Shown here: positions 35,614 to 44,700 of the stretch, one piece after another
Position numbering within the stretch: position 1 is the stretch's first letter
Layout: each line of letters starts with the position of its first letter
Origin: Streptomyces sp. NBC_00654
GTDB lineage: Bacteria; Actinomycetota; Actinomycetes; Streptomycetales; Streptomycetaceae
Assembly: GCF_026341775.1 (NCBI RefSeq)
Contig: NZ_JAPEOB010000001.1
Span: forward strand, 2,728,001-2,792,000
Direction: 5' to 3'
Length of the DNA stretch: 64,000 nt
Notes under the pieces: model-generated
Told to the model about the DNA's origin: nothing
What the model saw: the letters and a program-made list of their open reading frames with translations, nothing else
Databases searched by the model: none
Program-made: the position numbers and the translations under genes

Positions 35614-36459
35614 ATGGCGTTCCAGGGGCCATTGAGAAGATGCCGGTACGTGGTGCCGGTACTCGTCGTACCGCTCCTGCTGGCCGGGTGCTCCAGTGGT
35701 GACGCCGACCGACCGGGCGCCGGGGAGGAGTCCACCGCGTCGAGTGGCGGTACCGGACCGGATGCCACCACATCGCCGAAGGGCGCGGACGCCGGCGGCT
35801 CCTCCCGGAGCCCCGGGATCGTCGACGCCGACCCGGCCCGCCTGCCGAAGACCCGGAGTGCCGCGCTCGCCTTCATCGGCGAGGTCATCGCCGACCCCGA
35901 CAGCTTCGGCCCCGGGGTGGTGAAGCGGAGTCCGTACGAGAGCGGCCCGGACGCCTGGCCCGTCCTGGGTGCCGACTGCGTCTGGGAACAGCGCAAGCCC
36001 GCCGGCAGTGTTCTGGCCACCCTCACCCGCTCCTTCGAGGTGCCCGCCGCCAAGGGCAAGGGGCCGGTACGGCTGGCGGCCGTCGTCACCGTGCACCGGA
36101 CCCGCGAGGACGCGCGGTGGGAGATGGCCGAGTCGCTGGAGGAGACGATGCGCTGTCCCACGCAGCAGTTGCGGGAAGGAGAGCTCATCGGCTCGATGAT
36201 CTCCGGCGCGCTGCTCCAGGGTGAGAGCACGCAGGAGAACTCCGAGGACGCGCTGACCGAGTTCGGACAGTTCCAGAGCGCGGAGCTCGGTGGCCCGCAC
36301 CACTACGCCTGGCAGCAGGCGCAGACCCTCCAGTTCACCGTGGCGGTGACCGGCAAGGGCGCGAAGGGGCGCACCGAGAAGGAGATCGACAGCCTGGCCA
36401 CCGAGGCCCTGGCCACCATGCTGGTCCGGCTCGAATCCGCCGTCGAGAAGCAGAGCTGA
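35614..36459 (+). CDS. Lipoprotein in an operon with two sensor kinases
   Basis: 281 residues. Lipoprotein signal with lipobox LLLAGC (Cys26), then a Ser/Thr/Gly/Ala linker to about residue 70, then a globular domain (RSAALAFIGEVIADPDSFGP ... GADCVWEQRKPAG) of no recognised family. Ten bases separate its stop from the first kinase gene, so it is probably cotranscribed with the two kinases and may be part of the same envelope-sensing unit. Confidence 0.85.
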   Translation: MAFQGPLRRCRYVVPVLVVPLLLAGCSSGDADRPGAGEESTASSGGTGPDATTSPKGADAGGSSRSPGIVDADPARLPKTRSAALAFIGEVIADPDSFGPGVVKRSPYESGPDAWPVLGADCVWEQRKPAGSVLATLTRSFEVPAAKGKGPVRLAAVVTVHRTREDARWEMAESLEETMRCPTQQLREGELIGSMISGALLQGESTQENSEDALTEFGQFQSAELGGPHHYAWQQAQTLQFTVAVTGKGAKGRTEKEIDSLATEALATMLVRLESAVEKQS

Positions 36460-36469
36460 GGCATATCTG

Positions 36470-38869
36470 ATGGACGAACTGAGGCCGTCGGACCCGTCAT
36501 GGATCGGCGGGCACCGGCTCCTGGGTCGCCTCGGGGCAGGCGGCATGGGCGTCGTCTACCTGGGGCGCACCGACGCGGGGGCGCTCGCCGCCATCAAGGT
36601 GATCCTGCCCGAGTACGCGCAGGACGAGGACTTCCGGACCCGATTCCGCCGCGAGGTCGACGCCGCCCGCAGCGTGCACAGCCCCTGGGCCGTCCCGGTC
36701 ACCGGAGCGGAGACCGAGGGCGAACGCCCGTGGCTGGCAACGGCGTTCGTGCCCGGCCCCGCGCTCTCCGACGCGGTGGCGCGGCGTGGCCCGCTGCCCG
36801 CCCGCAGCGTCATGGTGCTCGGCCGGCTGTTGTCCCGCGCCCTGACCTCCGTACACACGGCGGGACTCGTCCACCGTGACGTCAAGCCGGGCAACGTCCT
36901 GCTCACCACGGACGGCCCCCGCCTCATCGACTTCGGGATCGCCCGCGCCACCGACGCCACCGCGCTGACCAGCACCGATCTCATCGTCGGCAGCCCCGGC
37001 TTCCTCTCGCCCGAGCAGGCTTCCGGCGGCGGCACGGCAGCCGGGCCCGCGAGCGACATCTTCTCGCTGGGCTGCCTCCTCGCCTACGCCGCCACCGGAC
37101 GGCCCCCGTTCGGCAGCGGGGCCGTCCAGGCGCTGCTCTACCGCACCGTGCACGACGAACCGGACCTCGACGGGGTCGATGACGCCGGACTGCGCGCGCT
37201 GCTGGCCGCCTGCCTGGCCAAGGACCCGGGGGAGCGGCCGACGGCCGCCGAGATCGACGGGCGCATCACCGAGGACGTACCGGGCAGGCCGGTGGAGTGG
37301 CTGCCCGAGGACGTCGTACGGCTGATCGCCGACCGGTCCGCCGCGATGCTGGCGCTGCCGGACATCGACGTCACCGTGGCCGAGGAGTCCGCCACGCCCC
37401 CGGAGCCGGCGCTGTCCGACGCTCCTACGGAGCCCGGTGAGTCCGGCGCCCCGGCGGCCCATTCCGGCAGACGGCGTTTCCTTCTCCTTGCCGCCGGTGG
37501 GGCGGTGGCCGTCGCCGGAGGCGCCTTCGCCGCCGTGCGGCTGGCGGGCGAGGACGCCGACAGCGGCGGAAAGGGGGGCGCCTCCGGCGGGCGGCGCTGG
37601 ATCATCGGCGTGCACGCAGATCTGAGCGGGCCTCGCAAGGCGTTGGGGAAGGCGCAGGAGAGGGGCGTCCGGCTGGCGGTCGACCGGTTCAACTCCCGTA
37701 AGGACAAGCCCTTCACGCTCACGGTGAAGGCCCTCGACGACCGGGGGGAGCCCGACCGCTCCGTACAGGTGGCCGAGCGGTTCGCCCGTGACCGCGATGT
37801 CCTCGCCGTCATCGGCCCGACGGACGACGCCACGACCAGCGCGTCGCTGTCCGCGTACGACGAGGCGATGCTCGCGGTGATCACGCTGTCGTCACTGGCG
37901 ATGGCCTACGCCCCCAGATCCAAGAAGTCCTTCTTCCAGGCCGCCCCCTCCTGGGGCGCCCTCTCCATGCCGATCGTCAACCGCCTGCTCCTGCGCCCCG
38001 ACGTCGAACGCCTCGGCGTGCTCATGGACCGGGCCGGTGGGCAGTCCGCCTACCAGGTGGGTTACGCGACCAACATGATGACGCCCTCGCTGACCACCGG
38101 GACCACCTATCCGCGCGTGGTGCCGGCCGGAGTCGCGGACCTGGGACCGGTGATCACCGACATGCTCACCCACAAGAGCGATGCCTTCTTCTACGCGGGG
38201 GACGCGGCCGGAGCCGCGCGTGCGGCCCTCGCCCTCGCCGGCACCCCGTTCAAGGGGCCGCGCATCGGCCAGCACACCGTCATGGGAAAGGAATTCCTCG
38301 CGAAGGCCGGGGACGCCGCCACGGGCTGGGAGTTCATCACCCCGTACACGGACGCGACCGCGCCCGCCGCCAAGGAGTTCGCCGCCGCGCACCGCGAACG
38401 GTTCGGCACCGCGCCCGCCGCCTGGGCCGCCGAGGCGTACGACGTGGCCGGGCTCGTCGCCGAGGCACTGGTCGCCCTCGTGAAGGGGCAACGGGACGAC
38501 GCCACGGGGAAGCCCGGGAAATCGGGGAAGCCGGGGGAATCGGAGGGATCGGCGAGGCCGGGGGACAGCGAGGGGAAGAACGGGTCGGCGCCACCGGAGA
38601 GCAGCGCGTCACCGGAGAACAGCGCGTCGCCAGGATCCGCACCCTCCCAGGACACCGGGAGCGTCCGGCCCACCGCGCGCTCCGGACGCGTCGTGCGGCC
38701 GGGCCGGGCCGCGATCGTCGCCGAGATCGCCGCCTCGACGTACAAGGGGATCTCCCGCACCTACGCCTTCGACGAGAAGCAGTCGCTGGTGGGCCAGGAC
38801 GCCCACCTCTACCGTGTCGAGAACGGCCGCTACCGCTATCTCGGCCCGGCCCCGAAACCCGCCTCCTGA
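36470..38869 (+). CDS. Ser/Thr kinase fused to a periplasmic-binding-protein sensor, copy 1
   Basis: 799 residues. Kinase domain about 10-275: Gly loop GAGGMGVVYLG, AIKVI Lys, HRDVKPGNVLL, DFGIARA, SPGFLSPEQA. A membrane segment with a preceding RRR at about 335-357, then an extracellular type-1 (branched-chain amino-acid-like) ligand-binding domain from about 370 (IIGVHADLSGP, RGVRLAVDRFNSR, VLAVIGPTDDATTS). A Lys/Pro/Ser/Gly-rich insert (about 680-730) interrupts it near the C-terminus. The protein should bind a small molecule outside and phosphorylate targets inside. One base separates it from copy 2. Confidence 0.92.
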   Translation: MDELRPSDPSWIGGHRLLGRLGAGGMGVVYLGRTDAGALAAIKVILPEYAQDEDFRTRFRREVDAARSVHSPWAVPVTGAETEGERPWLATAFVPGPALSDAVARRGPLPARSVMVLGRLLSRALTSVHTAGLVHRDVKPGNVLLTTDGPRLIDFGIARATDATALTSTDLIVGSPGFLSPEQASGGGTAAGPASDIFSLGCLLAYAATGRPPFGSGAVQALLYRTVHDEPDLDGVDDAGLRALLAACLAKDPGERPTAAEIDGRITEDVPGRPVEWLPEDVVRLIADRSAAMLALPDIDVTVAEESATPPEPALSDAPTEPGESGAPAAHSGRRRFLLLAAGGAVAVAGGAFAAVRLAGEDADSGGKGGASGGRRWIIGVHADLSGPRKALGKAQERGVRLAVDRFNSRKDKPFTLTVKALDDRGEPDRSVQVAERFARDRDVLAVIGPTDDATTSASLSAYDEAMLAVITLSSLAMAYAPRSKKSFFQAAPSWGALSMPIVNRLLLRPDVERLGVLMDRAGGQSAYQVGYATNMMTPSLTTGTTYPRVVPAGVADLGPVITDMLTHKSDAFFYAGDAAGAARAALALAGTPFKGPRIGQHTVMGKEFLAKAGDAATGWEFITPYTDATAPAAKEFAAAHRERFGTAPAAWAAEAYDVAGLVAEALVALVKGQRDDATGKPGKSGKPGESEGSARPGDSEGKNGSAPPESSASPENSASPGSAPSQDTGSVRPTARSGRVVRPGRAAIVAEIAASTYKGISRTYAFDEKQSLVGQDAHLYRVENGRYRYLGPAPKPAS

Positions 38870-38870
38870 C

Positions 38871-41090
38871 ATGCGGCCGCTCACCTCCGAGGACCCCCGA
38901 ACCATCGGTGACTACCGCACCCTGGTCCGGCTCGGCGCGGGCGGCATGGGTGTGGTGTACCTGGCGCGGTCCCCGGGCGGGGCACTGGCCGCCGTGAAGG
39001 TGATCCGTGCCGAGCACGCCGCCGACCCCGGCTTCCGGGCCCGCTTCCGCCGCGAGGCCGAGGCCGCCGCGCGGATCACCGGTCCGTGGGTGGTCCCGGT
39101 CGTCGGCGCCGACACGGAAGCCCGGGAACCGTGGCTGGCCACCGGATTCGTGCCCGGCCCCTCGCTCGCCGAGGTGATCGCGGTACAGGGGACCCTGCCC
39201 GCCGTCACCGTGCGGGCGCTCGGTGCCCGGCTCGCGGCGGCCCTCGTAGCGGTGCACGGGGCGGGGCTGATCCACCGGGACGTCAAACCCGGCAACGTTC
39301 TCCTCGCCCTGGACGGGCCCCGGCTCATCGACTTCGGCATCGCGCGGCAGGAAGGCGCCACCGCGCTCACCGCCACCGACGCGGTCATCGGTACGCCCGG
39401 CTACCTCGCGCCCGAGCAGGCGTCCGCCGGGCCCGTCGGACCCGCGTGCGACGTCTTCTCGCTGGGCTGCGTGCTCGTGTACGCGGCGACCGGGCGGCGC
39501 CCGTTCGGGGAGGGCGCCGCGCCGGGCGTGCTGTTCCGTACGGTGCACGAGGAGCCGGACCTGGAGGGGCTGCCGCCCGGACTGCGGGCCCTGACCGCCG
39601 CGTGTCTGGCCAAGGACCCGGCGGCGCGGCCGACCGCCGAGCAGGTGTACCGGGCGCTGGCCGACGAGGCGCACACCGACCCGGCGGCCGACCCGGACCG
39701 GTGGATGCCCGCCGGACTCCCCGCGCTGGTCGCCGAACGGTCGGCCGCGGCCCTCGCGCTGCCCGACCCCGAAACGCCGTTCGGTCCGGGGACCCCGGCC
39801 GGTCCCGGGACACGACAGCACGGGCCGGAATCGGCCGCGGGCCCCGGGACGGACCCCGGATCCCGGCAGGCCGGGCGCCCCGGCCCCTCCCGGCGGCGCC
39901 TGCTGACCGCCTCGGCGGCCGGGGGCGTACTCCTCGCGGGCGGCGGTACCGCCGCGTGGCTCGCCGGGCGGCGCGGCAGCGGGAACGGGAGCGGGAACGG
40001 CTCCTCGGCGGGCGGCGGGAGCCGCCCCACGTACACGCTCGGCCTGCACGCCGACCTCACCGGACCCGGCCGCGCCATCGGCCTCGCGCACCAGCGGGGC
40101 GTCCAGCTCGCCGTCGCCGACCACAACTCCCGTACCGACGCGCCCTTCCGGCTCGCCCTGCGCACCGAGGACGACGCCGGCGACGCGGCCCGCGCGCGCC
40201 GGGCCGCCGACCGGCTGGCCGCCGATCCCCGTGTCCAGGCCGTCATCGGGCCCACCGGCGACGTGGTCGCCGAGGACGTCGTCACCCGGTACGGGAAGGC
40301 CGGGATGGCCGTGGTCATCGTCGCGGCGGGCTCCACCGCCGCCGAGTTCGTCGATCACCAGGTCCTGTGCGTCACCCGGGCCCTGGACGACAACCTCGGC
40401 GTGGGACTCATCAGTTACCTGGTCCACACGCGGCCCTCCCAGCGGATCCATCTCATCGCGGACGACGCCGATCCGCAGCGCAGTTGGGCCACCCTCAACG
40501 ACTTGACCGAGGTGCGGTTCGACGGAGCCACCGTCACCTCCCACACCGTCGCCGCCGGGAAGGGCTTCGGCCCGGTGGCGCGGGCGGTCGTCGGCGCGCG
40601 GGCGGACGCCGTGGTGTACGCGGGCGGTTCGCCCTCCCGGGGAGCGCGCTGCGCCACCGCCCTCGCCGCCGCCGGGTTCACCGGCGCCCGCGTCAGCGCA
40701 GGCCCCGTTCTCTCACCCGGCTTCCTGAAGGAGGCAGGGAAGGCAGCCGAAGGATGGGTCTTCGCCGAGGCGTACGCCGATCCGCTGTCCCTGACCTCCG
40801 CGAAGAAGTTCACCGCCGCGCACCGCGCGCGTTTCGGGGCGCCGCCCGCCACCTGGTCGGCCGAGGCGTACGACGCGGTCGGGCTGATCGCCGCGGCGGC
40901 CGAGAACACCAGCGCCGCCGGAGCGGACCGGGGCGGGATCGCCCAGCGGCTGTTCCGCACCCGCTACCGGGGCATCGTCCGTGACCTCTCCTTCTACGAC
41001 ACCCGGCTGGTGCGGTTCGACAACGGGGTCTTCCTCTACCGGACCGAGAACGGCGGGCCCACGTTCCTGGGCTCCTACGGCGAGGTGTGA
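38871..41090 (+). CDS. Ser/Thr kinase fused to a periplasmic-binding-protein sensor, copy 2
   Basis: 739 residues, paralogous to the preceding gene over its whole length: GAGGMGVVYLARS, AAVKVIRAEHAADP, HRDVKPGNVLL, DFGIARQ, GTPGYLAPEQA; membrane segment about 330-352; then YTLGLHADLTGPGRAIGLAH, RGVQLAVADHNSRT and VIGPTGDVVAED of the ligand-binding domain. It lacks the Lys/Pro/Ser insert of copy 1. ATG 38871 follows the stop of copy 1 by one base. Two near-identical receptors in one operon suggest different ligands or a pair that forms heteromers; both are inference. Confidence 0.92.
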   Translation: MRPLTSEDPRTIGDYRTLVRLGAGGMGVVYLARSPGGALAAVKVIRAEHAADPGFRARFRREAEAAARITGPWVVPVVGADTEAREPWLATGFVPGPSLAEVIAVQGTLPAVTVRALGARLAAALVAVHGAGLIHRDVKPGNVLLALDGPRLIDFGIARQEGATALTATDAVIGTPGYLAPEQASAGPVGPACDVFSLGCVLVYAATGRRPFGEGAAPGVLFRTVHEEPDLEGLPPGLRALTAACLAKDPAARPTAEQVYRALADEAHTDPAADPDRWMPAGLPALVAERSAAALALPDPETPFGPGTPAGPGTRQHGPESAAGPGTDPGSRQAGRPGPSRRRLLTASAAGGVLLAGGGTAAWLAGRRGSGNGSGNGSSAGGGSRPTYTLGLHADLTGPGRAIGLAHQRGVQLAVADHNSRTDAPFRLALRTEDDAGDAARARRAADRLAADPRVQAVIGPTGDVVAEDVVTRYGKAGMAVVIVAAGSTAAEFVDHQVLCVTRALDDNLGVGLISYLVHTRPSQRIHLIADDADPQRSWATLNDLTEVRFDGATVTSHTVAAGKGFGPVARAVVGARADAVVYAGGSPSRGARCATALAAAGFTGARVSAGPVLSPGFLKEAGKAAEGWVFAEAYADPLSLTSAKKFTAAHRARFGAPPATWSAEAYDAVGLIAAAAENTSAAGADRGGIAQRLFRTRYRGIVRDLSFYDTRLVRFDNGVFLYRTENGGPTFLGSYGEV

Positions 41091-41316
41091 AGCGGAGCTG
41101 CGACCGCGCTTAAGAAATCCTCGATGGACCTGGGACCGCATGGTGCGGCAGATTTCTCCGTGACGGCTGCAGGCCGGTGCGCGCCCTTCCACCTGGGGTT
41201 TTCCGCAACCCTGCCGCTGCGCCGTCCCACTCGACTCCCCGGGCCGCAGGCTTCCTGAAGGCTGCCCCGGCCCGGGGCATCCACCACCCGCGTACCACGT
41301 GCAGGGAGCCGCAGCC

Positions 41317-42345
41317 GTGAAGGCACTCGTGAAGCAGAAGGCCGAGCCGGGCCTGTGGCTGATGGACGTCCCCGAGCCGGAGATCGGCCCCACCGACGTA
41401 CTCATCAAGGTCCTGCGTACCGGAATCTGCGGCACCGACCTGCACATCCGGGCCTACGACGGCTGGGCACAGCAGGCGGTGCGCACCCCGCTCATCCTCG
41501 GCCACGAGTTTGTCGGTGAGGTCGCGGAGCTCGGCGCCGATGTCGTCGACATCAAGGTCGGCGACCTGGTCAGCGGCGAGGGCCACCTGGTCTGCGGGAA
41601 GTGCCGCAACTGCCTCGCCGGACGCCGTCACCTCTGCCGCTCCACCCTCGGCCTCGGCGTCGGCCGCGACGGGGCGTTCGCCGAGTACGTCGCCCTGCCC
41701 GCCTCCAACGTCTGGGTGCACCGGGTCCCCGTCGACCTGGACGTCGCCGCGATCTTCGACCCGTTCGGCAACGCCGTGCACACCGCGCTGTCCTTCCCGC
41801 TGGTCGGTGAGGACGTCCTGATCACCGGCGCGGGCCCGATCGGGATCATGGCCGCGGCCGTCGCCCGGCATGCCGGCGCCCGCAATGTCGTCATCACCGA
41901 TGTCAGCGAGGCCCGCCTGGAGCTGGCCCGCAAGGTCGGCGTCAGCCTGGCCCTCAACGTCGGCGAGGAGACCATCGCCGACGGGCAGCGGCACCTGGGA
42001 CTGCGGGAGGGCTTCGACATCGGCCTGGAGATGTCCGGCCGGCCCGAGGCGATGCGCGACATGATCGCGAACATGACGCACGGCGGCCGGATCGCGATGC
42101 TCGGCCTGCCGTCCGAGGAGTTCGCCGTCGACTGGGCCCGCGTCGTCACCTCGATGATCACGATCAAGGGCATCTACGGCCGCGAGATGTACGAGACCTG
42201 GTACGCCATGTCCGTACTGCTGGAGGGCGGCCTCGACCTCGCGCCCGTCATCACCGGACGGTACGGCCACCGCGACTTCGAAGCGGCGTTCGACGACGCG
42301 GCGAGCGGCCGCGGCGGCAAGGTCATCCTCGACTGGACCTCCTGA
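41317..42345 (+). CDS. tdh: L-threonine 3-dehydrogenase
   Basis: 342 residues, zinc-dependent medium-chain dehydrogenase. Catalytic zinc region [18 protein letters not shown] and [10 protein letters not shown], structural zinc Cys in [15 protein letters not shown], and NAD-binding [15 protein letters not shown]. Oxidises threonine to 2-amino-3-ketobutyrate. Sequence matches the actinobacterial Tdh type. GTG 41317 with CAGGGAG before it. The kbl gene follows after 17 bases, giving the two-step threonine-to-glycine route. Confidence 0.96.
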   Translation: MKALVKQKAEPGLWLMDVPEPEIGPTDVLIKVLRTGICGTDLHIRAYDGWAQQAVRTPLILGHEFVGEVAELGADVVDIKVGDLVSGEGHLVCGKCRNCLAGRRHLCRSTLGLGVGRDGAFAEYVALPASNVWVHRVPVDLDVAAIFDPFGNAVHTALSFPLVGEDVLITGAGPIGIMAAAVARHAGARNVVITDVSEARLELARKVGVSLALNVGEETIADGQRHLGLREGFDIGLEMSGRPEAMRDMIANMTHGGRIAMLGLPSEEFAVDWARVVTSMITIKGIYGREMYETWYAMSVLLEGGLDLAPVITGRYGHRDFEAAFDDAASGRGGKVILDWTS

Positions 42346-42362
42346 ACCCTAAGGACTCACGC

Positions 42363-43556
<1,194 letters not shown>

Positions 43557-43590
43557 GGACCGCCCGGCTCGCGGGGGTCCACCCGGCCGA

Positions 43591-43626
43591 GGTTCCCCCG
43601 ACGCGCTCCGCGTCGTCGGGGGAACC
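43591..43626 (+). terminator. Terminator after kbl
   Basis: 13-bp perfect stem (ggttcccccgacg and its complement) around a 10-base loop, 35 bases after the kbl stop and 25 bases before the LysR gene. It separates the threonine operon from the regulator gene. Confidence 0.75.
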
Positions 43627-43650
43627 CTCGCGAGCTGGGACAATAGGCAC

Positions 43651-44559
43651 ATGATCGATGCACGGCGGCTGCGAATCCTGCGTGCGGTGGCGGACCACCG
43701 TACGGTGACCGCGGCCGCCGCCGCGTTGTACCTGACACCCTCCGCCGTCTCCCAGCAGCTCGCCGCGCTGGAGCAGGAGACGGGCCACCACCTCGTCGAG
43801 CGCGGCGCGCGCGGCGCCCGGCTGACGGCGGCGGGGGAGATCCTGCTGACCCACACCAATGTGGTGCTGGCCCAGCTGGAGCGGGCCGAGGCGGAGCTCG
43901 CCGCGTACAGCGCGGGCGTCGCCGGTACGGTCACGGTCGCCGCGTTCGCCACCGGCATCGGCCTGGTCCTGGCCCCCGCGCTCCGCGAACTGTCCCGCAC
44001 CGCCCCCGGCATCCGGATCCGCGTGCAGGACGCCGAGGGCGACGCGAGCGTGCCGATGGTGCTGGACCGGCAGGTCGATGTGGCGGTCGCCGTCGAGTAC
44101 CGGGGCGCGCCCGCCGAGGACGACCGGCGGCTGACGCGGGTGCCGCTCTACTCGGAGCCGTTCGACGCGGTGCTCCCGGTCGGGCACCGGCTGGCCGGTC
44201 AGGAACAGGTGGCGGTCGCCGACCTCGCGAAGGACCCGTGGATCGGCCCGTACCCCGGCAACCCCTGCCACGACGTGGTGGTCCTGGCCTGCGAGCTCGC
44301 CGGTTTCGAACCGAGTCTCGAACACTCCTCGGACGACTTCCGCGCCGTGGTCGCGCTGGCCGGGGCGGGCGCCGGGGTGGCGCTCGTACCGAGGTCGGCG
44401 CTGCGCGGGACGGAGCTGGGCGGGGTGGTCGTCCGCCCGGTGGAGGGCAGCGCCCCGACGCGGCGCGTCTTCGCGGCGGTACGGCAGGGGGCCGAGGGGC
44501 ATCCGCTCATCCGGCCGGTGCTGGACGCGCTGGGGGCGGTGGCGGGGCGGGACGCGTAA
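43651..44559 (+). CDS. LysR family transcriptional regulator
   Basis: 302 residues. N-terminal winged HTH (LRILRAVADHRTVTAAAAAL, TPSAVSQQLAALEQE) followed by a LysR substrate-binding domain (GTVTVAAFATGIGLVLAPAL, VALAGAGAGVALVPRSAL). It is separated from tdh-kbl by a terminator, so a role in threonine use is possible but not shown by the sequence. Confidence 0.93.
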   Translation: MIDARRLRILRAVADHRTVTAAAAALYLTPSAVSQQLAALEQETGHHLVERGARGARLTAAGEILLTHTNVVLAQLERAEAELAAYSAGVAGTVTVAAFATGIGLVLAPALRELSRTAPGIRIRVQDAEGDASVPMVLDRQVDVAVAVEYRGAPAEDDRRLTRVPLYSEPFDAVLPVGHRLAGQEQVAVADLAKDPWIGPYPGNPCHDVVVLACELAGFEPSLEHSSDDFRAVVALAGAGAGVALVPRSALRGTELGGVVVRPVEGSAPTRRVFAAVRQGAEGHPLIRPVLDALGAVAGRDA

Positions 44560-44600
44560 CCGCGTTCTGCCCGGCCCCGCCACCGCCCCGCACTTCGCGT

Positions 44601-44700
44601 GCTCGGTGCGTCCGTAGCCTGCCCCCGGGGCTTTGTGCGGGTGCGCCCGTAGCCTGCCCCCGGGGGGCTTCGTGCGCCGCGCGCTCGGTGCGCCCCGGCT
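44601..44700. repeat. Imperfect direct repeat after the LysR gene
   Basis: The word cgtagcctgcccccgggg occurs at 44613-44630 and again at 44648-44665, 35 bp apart, and gctcggtgcg occurs at 44601 and near 44688. The 140-bp convergent gap holds no gene. Confidence 0.5.

Noticed and set aside
38337..40544. 735-codon minus-strand open frame
   Set aside because: Antisense to the two kinase genes; composition only reflects complementary codons.
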